Assembly (NCBI RefSeq): GCF_965363235.1
Contig: NC_134847.1
Span: 65,038,144-65,102,143 of the forward strand
Source: Mytilus galloprovincialis
Lineage: Eukaryota > Mollusca > Bivalvia > Mytilida > Mytilidae
Length of the DNA stretch: 64,000 nt
Direction: 5' to 3'
Positions 56,734 to 64,000 of the stretch are shown in pieces. The position numbers were made by a program, and so were the translations under genes. How positions within the stretch are numbered: position 1 is the first letter of the stretch; every line of letters starts with the position of its first letter. The notes beneath the pieces are model-generated. The model was given only the letters and a program-made list of their open reading frames with translations, had not been told where the DNA came from and did no database searches.

Positions 56734-57035
56734 CATATAACCTTATATACAGATGTCTCATGTTATGAAGTTTCCATCAGTCATGTGTCCATTGTCTTTT
56801 ATCTCATTTTGATTGTTCAAAACTGCTGTTTTCGTGAATATCTCTCTCTCTTAGCATGATTAATAGGATGACTATTTGGTATAAAGGATTCTTGAAAGGT
56901 CTTCATGTCTGTCAGATGAGGTTCCCCTGACCAAGGCATCAGTTCATGGATCATTAATCAAGGTTTAGTTTTTGTGGTTAAGTCTGTATTTCCAATACTT
57001 TTGGCACTATGTCATCTATATTTAGTGTATAGAAT
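56640..57035 (+). repeat. Family D fragment with an (AT)n microsatellite
   Basis: GGGAAGATGACCTGGATGCT, ATGTCTCATGTTATGAAGTT, CAGTCATGTGTCCATTG and TTCATGGATCATTAATCAAG follow D order. An (AT)16 run at 56697-56729 sits where the copy at 33110 has only ATATATAT. Confidence 0.55.
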
Positions 57036-57194
57036 TAGAATGATTAGTTCTTCAATTTGGTCATCACTGAAAATACAAAAAAGAGATGTACAATATTCTA
57101 GAAATACCTTCACAGACAATCAAATTTTAAAAAAAAATACTACTACAAGAGATTAATTTGATATTTGATATATATAGTTTACACCATGACAAGC

Positions 57195-57505
57195 TATAGA
57201 TCCAGTAAGCATAGTGTCCAGACAAATAATAGTACAAAAGGCGCAACATAGAAAAACTAAAGACTAAGCAACAGGAACCCCATCAAAAACTAGGGGTGAT
57301 CTCAGGTGCTCTGGAGGGGAAATATTGGTGCCTTCCATAAAAATATCAACACATACACTTATATAAAAAAAGAAGATGTGGTATGATTGCCAAGAGACCA
57401 AATGACACAAAAAATAACAACTATAGGGCACTGTACGGCTTTCAACAATGAGCAGAGCCCATACCGCATAATCAGCTATAAAAGGCTCTGAAATGACTTA
57501 TCGTC
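57195..57505 (+). repeat. Composite of two common repeats (family G then E)
   Basis: 57195-57330 (AAACTAAAGACTAAGCAACA, CCCCATCAAAAACTAGGGGT, GATCTCAGGTGCTCTGGAGG) also occurs in part at 14840-14900. 57365-57495 is a family E copy (AAGAAGATGTGGTATGATTG, GCCCATACCGCATAATCAGC, AAAAGGCTCTGAAATGAC). Confidence 0.55.
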
Positions 57506-57664
57506 TATGCGTGTCATGCGGTCTTGTATCTGATTAGTGTGGAATTGCCCAAAAAAGTCTGTAACCATTCTACACCATGGTACTGCAGAATCTTTAAATT
57601 GTAATGTAATGATTGATAACAGTTTAATTATGATCAGAAGTAAGGGAGCTTCTATTTGATTGTA

Positions 57665-57855
57665 AAAAGGGGGGGGGGGTTGTAGGACAGACATTTTGAT
57701 TATTTATAAAAAGGCAGGATGAGACACTGAAAAAAGGCAGGATGAGACACTTTGAAAAAAAAAGTCAGGATGACAATTTATGTATAAAAAGTCAGGATAG
57801 ACTTATAAAACAAAAAGCATGACCGAATAGTGTGATACATAAAAGACAGGATAGA
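57665..57855 (+). repeat. Imperfect tandem repeat of an AAAGGCAGGATGAGAC unit
   Basis: Five or six degenerate units (GGCAGGATGAGACACTGAAA, GTCAGGATGACAATTTATG, GACAGGATAGAGATTAC) follow a G10 run. Non-coding. Confidence 0.55.
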
Positions 57856-58267
57856 GATTACAACTAAAAAAATGCAGGTAAAAAAAATCAAATGGTAGCC
57901 CCTAAGTACTAGGGCCATTTGAGCTTATGCCACCATTTTCCGTCCGATTGTTCGCCATTTGTTGTTTGTTGTCCTTAAATTTTCGTTAAAAATCTTCTTC
58001 TCTGAAACTGCAAAATGAATTAAAGTTTATCTCCTTTAAGAGGTCAACTACAAAGTTTGTGATTTTCGTCTAATGTTGATCAACCAACATGACCTCTATG
58101 TCTGACTCTCTCTATCTCTAAATAAATTTGGGGAAAACTGACAGGGTTAAAAACGGTTTCAGAGTAAGTCCAATCTAACCTAGAAATAAAAATTAAAAAA
58201 AATGTCCACCTGTTTTAAGTCATAGCCCTTGAAATGTCAATTGTTTTGGATTTTTGTTTTGCCAATT

Positions 58268-58416
58268 CATTGGCATAGACGAATTTAGAGGGTGTCGGGG
58301 CCCACCTTTTGTGGAAAAAAAATGGTTAATTATATAGGAAATCACCGAACCATAACTGCAGCGGGCCCCCTCTTAGGCAGTCAGTGAGTCTGAATATCTT
58401 CTGATCCGCCAATTGT
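58268..58416. mobile_element. GGATC-type MITE, diverged copy
   Basis: GACGAATTTAGAGGGTGTCG, CACCTTTTGTGGAAAAAAAA, GCGGGCCCCCTCTTAGGCAG and CTTCTGATCCGCCA follow the same order as the copy at 48938-49082. Confidence 0.65.
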
Positions 58417-58493
58417 TGTCACTGGGTTTCAAAAACTATTGGAATCCGACTAATAGTGATACAGCCGATTGCTGTGAGTGTGTCGGCAAAGGT

Positions 58494-58700
58494 AATATCT
58501 TTGGTTAGCTTGCTTGCTATAGCTGAACCGTGAAGTCATTATTAGGTCAGATATATACTACCCTCCATTAGAAGTAGCTTTGTCCTACAGACAGATAGAT
58601 TGGTTATCTGTCGGACTAGTCTACTCTTAAAGGAAGGTAGTTTACCTAACCTAATAATGACTTCACGGATCAGCTAGCAACCAAGCTAACCAAAGATATT
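58494..58700. mobile_element. 207-bp palindromic MITE
   Basis: Left arm AATATCTTTGGTTAGCTTGC and CCGTGAAGTCATTATTAGGT are mirrored by ACCTAATAATGACTTCACGG and AACCAAGCTAACCAAAGATA. The central hairpin contains GACAGATA, GATTGG and TTATCTGTC. Arms are ~55 bp with a few differences. Confidence 0.8.
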
Positions 58701-58979
58701 TTTTCTGAGACAAGTGCTTGTGACCATCCACCAGAACTTAAATTATCTTTTTTCCTGTTTTGGAGTTATTGCCCCTGAAATACTAGGTTCTTTTGCATTT
58801 CTTGGGGAAGGGAGGGGGCTGTTATCGTTACAAAATATCAGAGTTAGTTTGAAATTGTTAATTGCAAAAATGATCAACACCACGAAGATTTCTAAACCCT
58901 TAAAAAGTTCAGAAAAATCTGTCAATCCGTTTTTCAGTTTTTTTTTAAATAAACAATCTCAATATACACGGTAAAATCA

Positions 58980-59460
58980 TGCATTTCAAAGAACCCCAAT
59001 ACATATATAATTAAAAGTTTCATTTTGGACACATTTGTTTAAACGGGGGCCATTATCCAAAATCGTTATACACGGTTGGATTCAGCATATAAAAGAACCT
59101 AGACAGTTCAAGGTTTTGAATTAAACCCCATTGAAAATAATCAAGAAATACCGGTAACCAATTTATACATAAAAGTATTGTTTTCGGTCCATAATTCCAA
59201 AATGGTCTAAGTCGTAGCCCCCAAATTCAATCCCAACCTTCCATTTTTGTATGGAACTTTTTGGTTTAATTTCATAGAGATGCTTAACACTTATACGCAA
59301 GTTATTGTGCTGAAACTAGGGAAAATAATCTTGTTATAGCCCCTGCTTGATCCCTAATTGTCGTATAATATTTTTAGAGATCCATACACTAATACTCAAG
59401 TGTTTGTCTGGAAACCAAATGTCTTCGGACGACGATGACAACGTAAATTTAATCTTCTTT
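58980..59460 (-). mobile_element. Decayed family A-related element, reversed
   Basis: AAAGAACCCCAATACATATA, ATCCCAACCTTCCATTTTTG, TTTAATTTCATAGAGATGCT, GGTTTCCAGACAAA-type text and TCTTCGGACGACGATGACAA are complements of the family A internal array and CGTCG region. This is the only long A-related copy on the minus strand. Confidence 0.5.
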
Positions 59461-60193
59461 TTCCTTTGAGCTTTTTACGAAATAAGATAGAGAAGACAAG
59501 CATGTACATTGAAGACCTGTTGGTGACCTTATACTGTTGTCTTCTCTATGGTTGGGTTGTTGTCTCTTTGACATATTCCCCATTTCCATTCTCAATTTTA
59601 TAGCAACCAAATAATATTGCATGAAAGATCACATTGGCCTATATTACTCAATGAGAAAACAGCAGGTTCCAATAAAGAATAATACAAATTTAAAAGATAT
59701 CACTGCTGTAGGCTTTCTCCGTCAGACAAGAGAACAAACAAAAATATAATGTCCCCTCCAAAATTTGAAGACTTAGCAAAAACAAAATCTCAGTTATTTT
59801 TGAGACAGAACATATTTGCAAAAAAAAAAAAATTCAAATCAAATCAATTCAAAGTGAAATGTTGCTCAAGCTGAATTTTGAAAATTAAACTACCCATTTA
59901 GTATTTGTAACGTCTCTAAGGATTTATGGTGTGGTCTGTGATTTATTGCTGGAATGGTCATTTTGGAGGGAAGGGGCTTGATCGTAACCTTTGACTGGCG
60001 AAGATGTGGAATGGCCAACACGGATAAATCTAGAGGCTGAATAAGATTTGGAAATCTCTGTCAAATGTGCCTAAATCCACAGCATAGAATTCAATATTTT
60101 TTATGCGTTTTGAATTTGTGACAGTCTAATATTTTTACTGAACTATTGCCTTCTTATTATGTATCTTCCTCGACATCGCGAAGAACCGGTGTC

Positions 60194-61066
60194 CTATAGC
60201 CATTCTCCCCCCCATGCCAAATTTTCCAGGGGGAAAGACTGGATCGATCCAATATTTCCCCCTGGAAAAATAGGCATGATCCCACTTTTTCCCCTCAGCG
60301 TTATTGGGGGGGGGGGGGGGGGACCAGGGTCAGGCCAATCCCCCCCCCCCCCCGGTAGTAGCGTGAGAAGCTAAATTTTCCGCCTTGTTATATATAACGT
60401 CGGCGACGACACGGTAAGAATTTAAAAAAAGAATAGTGACTTTTCTATGTCAGTTTATAGTTACCAAAGCTTCATCGTATGACTATACATTTGATAGATA
60501 TTTATAGAGATATATATATATTTTATATTTATACACACGAAACACATTCTGATGTAGGTCGAACACTTTCCAGCACTAATGATACAAATTCGACGTGGTA
60601 GTAAGTAATTAAAAGGCCGCTGGGAACGTACGGCATTAACAACGAGAAATCCTCATATAGTTGGCTTTATAAAAATGCCCCGACCATAAAAATGTGAAAA
60701 AATCAAACAAAACTAACGGACTTATTTATAACAAAATAATTTACGAAAAAACATGACCGACTTGAAACGACAACAACCACTGTAATACATATTCTTGGCT
60801 TTGGAAATTCCATTCTCAATTTTATTGTGTAAATTTGAACGAATTACAAATTTGTATAAATATAATTCTAACACTGTTCGGTTTAATTTCCAGACATGCA
60901 TATAACTATATTGAAATCTATATCATGGGGGAAAAGATTGGCATGGGGAAAAGTTACTATATGTATACGTATTGTCAACTTTCCGCAGGGGAAGAATGAC
61001 AATGATCCAAAATTGACAATCTTTCCCCCTGGGAAAAAACTGACATGGGGGAAGAATGGCTATATA
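60194..61066. mobile_element. 873-bp element with CTATAGCCATTC inverted ends
   Basis: CTATAGCCATTCTCCCCCCC, ATGCCAAATTTTCCAGGGGG at the left are mirrored, imperfectly, by CTTTCCCCCTGGGAAAAAAC and CATGGGGGAAGAATGGCTAT at the right (about 45 bp). Further CCCCCTGG and CATGGGG motifs repeat inside. Contains a G17/C14 pair at 60306-60353. Non-coding. Confidence 0.65.
60306..60353. repeat. G17 and C14 homopolymers in inverted orientation
   Basis: A run of 17 G is followed 17 bp later by a run of 14 C, so one strand can fold into a very stable GC hairpin or, alternatively, a G-quadruplex/i-motif. Lengths in the assembly may be unreliable at such sites. Confidence 0.8.
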
Positions 61067-61159
61067 ACATCGCCAAAACAGTAAAAAAATAATCTTTTAA
61101 TCAATAGAACCATGAAGTATTATATTGACAGGTCATTATAATACTTTCATGATTATGTT

Positions 61160-61358
61160 ACGATCATCTATTTCATGTAAAATAAATATCACATGTTTAT
61201 AGATTAAAGATAAGAATACGTTTACTAATTCATAAATATTTGCGGTCAAGCCGCTGACAAGCTTTAATTATAGTTCCAAATTCATGAATTAGTAAACGTA
61301 TTCTTATCTTTAATCTATCAACATGTGATATTTATTTTACATGAAATAGATGATCGTA
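61160..61358. mobile_element. 199-bp near-perfect palindromic MITE
   Basis: Left arm ACGATCATCTATTTCATGTA, AAATAAATATCACATG, AGATTAAAGATAAGAATACG, TTTACTAATTCAT. The right arm repeats these in inverse order with very few changes (about 76 bp each). The centre includes TTTGCGGTCAAGCCGCTGAC. Confidence 0.85.
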
Positions 61359-61436
61359 ATAATTATGATAGAACTATTTATAGATAATACTTATGGATTT
61401 CCGATTCGAAGACCCCTCCCCCTAAAGAAAATAGGC

Positions 61437-61566
61437 ACAAAACAAACACACAAACAAACAAACAAACAAACAAAATAAAACAAAACAAACAAACAAACAA
61501 ACAAACAAACAACAAACAAACAAACAAACAAACAAACAAACAAACAAACAAACTAACAAACAAACA
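61437..61566. repeat. (CAAA)n microsatellite
   Basis: About 130 bp of ACAA/CAAA repeats with a short AAATAAAACAAAA interruption. Open frames on it (Leu/Phe/Val/Cys repeats) are artefacts. Confidence 0.95.
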
Positions 61567-61721
61567 GGTGTATGAGACTATGATTAATGCTATTTTCGAT
61601 GAAACGCTGAGAAGTTACGCACGGTAATGCGTTCGGATGAAAAGGGTCTTATAATATGATTTTAGAACAGCAACTATTCGCCTATGCAAAAACAATCCAT
61701 CAACATGCATTGTCTTATCGG

Positions 61722-61862
61722 GGCCTTTTATAGCTGACTATGCGGTATGGGCTATGCTCATTGTTGAATGCCGTACGGTGACCTATAGTTGTTATGTCTG
61801 TGTCATTTTGGTCTTTTGTGGACAGTTGTCTCATTGGCAATCATACCACATCTTCTTTTTAT
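61722..61862 (-). repeat. Family E repeat, reversed
   Basis: CCTTTTATAGCTGACTATGC, GGTATGGGCTATGCTCATTG, GACAGTTGTCTCATTGGCAA and TCATACCACATCTTC are the complement of the E copy at 57365-57505. Confidence 0.65.
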
Positions 61863-61869
61863 ATGTATC

Positions 61870-63270
61870 TACAGAAAGGCCTGACAGTGATTTTCTTATT
61901 TTAACTTATTTTTTTTTAATTTTTGTACTTTACATTTATTTAATGGATCCCACAAATCGCACTTTTACGTTAATAATCGATTGTCCGGCTTAACATTTTC
62001 TGATTAAATAAAATGCATTTTCCAGAATCCTATGTTCCGTTATAATTTTGAACATAAAATCTTCGAAATTTGGTACATCAACTTCCTACTAGATTTTATT
62101 CTGATGTATTACCCGTTTTTTTATTGGCGTTAGCTGAAATTTGAAACAAGTCCTCAACGAAGTATTCAGCAGAGGAACCTGCCTTTATGATTATGAAGAA
62201 AATTAATCAAAATTTTGAATATTGTATTATTATCATATAATAAAATCAATTCATATTAAAATGATACGCAATGGGAAGTTCTGATAAAGATAAGCATTTT
62301 CAAAGTTTCAAATTAAAAAAACAAACTTTTTCATGATGCAGAATGTAAATAAATCGCATGTCTAGCCACTTTGTCGAAACGTCATTTTTTTCGTTCCTTA
62401 GGTGAAATATGTAATATAAATTATAAGAATGTGCATTTATAATACAAAATTAACATATTTAAAAGATACAAACTATAAGTTCATACCAATGGCTAAATGA
62501 GTCGAGTGTTGTCACAAACATCATGACCTTACAATTTTTTTCGGAAAGAATTCCCTATGTCTACAGTCGACATTATGTCCAAGGGCGTCATTTAGACGTT
62601 TCTGCACAAAGGAGTCTTTTATATGAATACACACTTTCCCGTCTAGGCAGTTTAAAAGATGTCGGGAAATGTTCATTCCAAAAAGGTATGCTGAATCAAA
62701 ATAACACTCCGATGAAAAACACACATATAAGGGATAGACCCTTTGTAGACAAGGGAAAAAGGGGGGGGGGGGTTGAACCGTAGGGATAATTTCTTATGGA
62801 CAAAAGTGTTCACGCAATTGTAAAACACCTTTATAGATTGGAATCCGAAGAAATATGGTCTTATAAATTTTAAACAAGTATTAAAATACTTATTTGTAAA
62901 ATAAAACCATCAGTGCTAAAAAGATAGAGAAAGAGTGGCTTTCAAATAGTCTGAAAACTCGCACAGACACATACAGATATTGGACAAAAAGAGTTCAAAT
63001 AATCATTTTAACTAAAATCATTATTATAAATGATCATAGGACCGATTTTTATGAATAATATATACCATACATTTTTATGTTAAACTTGTAAAAATATGTT
63101 TCAGGTTAATTTTTTTCTTATCGTATATATGTCCCTCCGACAGCAAGAGTTTTCTTAGGAAAGTTTCTTATGAATTTTATTCAAAATAGAATTGAAAACA
63201 TTTGCATTTGTTTTCACAATATGACAGATCAGAATATAATAACGTTCCTTACGAAACTAATTTATAAAAT
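61870..63270. other. Gene-free stretch
   Basis: No exon with flanking splice sites was found. An 86-aa frame at 62523-62783 ends in a G13 run and has no supporting features. A G-run (62760-62772) followed by GTTGAACC is the complement of the GGTTCAACCCCCC-type text repeated at 63275-63425. Confidence 0.4.
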
Positions 63271-63274
63271 TAAT

Positions 63275-63425
63275 TGAACCCCCCTTTTCCACTTACAGAA
63301 AAAAAAACCTCCCTACATTTGATCAGATTCAAAAGTTCAGAAACGTTATATTGTTCTCATCCCACTTTGAATTTATAAAATAGATTGAACCCCCCTTTTC
63401 CACTTACAGAAAAACCCTCCCTACT
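63275..63425 (+). repeat. Direct repeat of ~45 bp, two copies
   Basis: ATTGAACCCCCCTTTTCCAC followed by TTACAGAAAAA and CCTCCCTAC occurs at 63275-63317 and at 63384-63424, about 108 bp apart. Confidence 0.7.
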
Positions 63426-63575
63426 CCCCCCGATGGACATCTTGAAAGAAAAATCCCGGAATCTATCTGGTTCCGGTTCTAAAATTGTTGTCGCCCCAAT
63501 AGAGGACACCACTATCGCTTCATGACAACGGAAGTGAAAACAGTTGGCAACGATACGCTTGACTCTTTGATATGT

Positions 63576-63860
63576 TTTAACATTTATGGCACCAATCATT
63601 GTCAACACAGGATAAATACATTTAGATGTCAGGTACATTGTTTGGCTGTTCACATTCATAAACTCCTTTTTATGCTCACTTTATTTACTGTCAATGAAAT
63701 AGTTGCACTAGCCACTACTTTTTTTATATCATATATATAATGTTAAAATTTAAGGCATCAATTGTTACCACAGGATTAATACATTTAAATGTCAGTTTCA
63801 ATGTTTGACACATCACATTTACCCACAACTTATCAGAATCACTTCATTTACAATCATTTG
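63576..63860 (+). repeat. Diverged tandem duplication, ~170-bp period
   Basis: GGCACCAATCATTGTCAACA, CAGGATAAATACATTTAGAT and TTGTTTGGCTGTTCACATT at 63588-63656 align with GGCATCAATTGTTACCACAG, ATTAATACATTTAAATGTC and AATGTTTGACACATCACATT at 63753-63820. Confidence 0.55.
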
Positions 63861-63890
63861 ATCATAGTTACAACCTCCTACATAAAGTTC

Positions 63891-64000
63891 AGTGGCGGAT
63901 CCAGAAATTTTCATAAGTGGGGGCCCACTGACTGACCTAAGAGGGGGCCCGCTCCAGTCACGCTTCAGTGATTCCCTATATAAGCAACCAAATTTTTTCC
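63891..64000. mobile_element. GGATC-type MITE, cut by the window end
   Basis: AGTGGCGGATCCAGAAATTT, GGGGGCCCACTGACTGACCT, GCCCGCTCCAGTCACGCTTC and AGTGATTCCCTATATAAGCA are the reverse order of the copy at 48938-49082. The far end lies beyond 64000. Confidence 0.75.

Noticed and set aside
61378-61563. Frame of Val/Cys/Leu/Phe repeats resembling a membrane protein
   Set aside because: It is the complement of the (CAAA)n microsatellite.
63357-63740. Frames of 100 and 72 aa on opposite strands
   Set aside because: They overlap a diverged tandem duplication and a direct repeat; no recognisable domain.
1-64000. Search for retrovirus-like, LTR or Polinton-like pieces and for CRISPR-type arrays
   Set aside because: No open frame resembles their proteins, no long terminal direct repeats were seen, and the tandem arrays lack a constant-repeat and unique-spacer pattern.

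Overview
The window looks like nuclear DNA of a marine bivalve, most likely a mussel of the Mytilus group. The signs are an AT-rich base composition, short exons in long introns, metazoan mitochondrial genes in their nuclear form, and dense non-autonomous repeats. I recognise several of these repeat families as typical of mussels, but I could not search for them. There are no bacterial operons, no rRNA genes and no CRISPR array. I saw no piece of a retrovirus-like or Polinton-like element.

I could assemble four spliced protein genes by hand, and their reading frames close across every splice junction. (1) Minus strand, 2751-5588: a 224-residue protein with one FLYWCH zinc finger, an acidic N-terminus and a charged C-terminal helix. 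(2) Plus strand, 8143-23121: a 423-residue TIGAR-type histidine phosphatase with a long Ser-rich insertion. (3) Minus strand, 34844-37910: mitochondrial ribosomal protein S6 (MRPS6). (4) Plus strand, 38198-54959: the OSCP subunit of mitochondrial ATP synthase (ATP5PO). Genes 3 and 4 are divergent, with start codons 287 bp apart, so a protein of the mitochondrial ribosome and a subunit of the ATP synthase probably share a promoter. From memory, the human orthologues are also divergent neighbours on chromosome 21.

Most other DNA is repeat. Family A covers about 9 kb in five long copies and several fragments. It has the layout of a non-autonomous Helentron/Helitron-like element: a left terminal motif TTTATACGACCGCA, its complement about 35 bp inside the right end, then a short hairpin and a CTGG end. 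Families B, C and D share parts of this plan. Cut-and-paste MITEs carry readable inverted repeats and often target duplications: MULE-like with 9 bp, TTAA-type, TA-type, hAT-like and PIF/Harbinger-like.

Layout: 0-2.7 kb repeat ends and one doubtful exon; 2.7-5.6 kb FLYWCH gene; 5.6-8.1 kb TA-type MITEs and the promoter side of TIGAR; 8.1-23.1 kb TIGAR, whose 7.3 kb first intron holds family A copy A1 inside a large palindrome; 23.1-34.8 kb a nested repeat block; 34.8-55 kb the MRPS6/ATP5PO pair; 55-64 kb decayed repeats, palindromic MITEs and microsatellites with no gene I can support.
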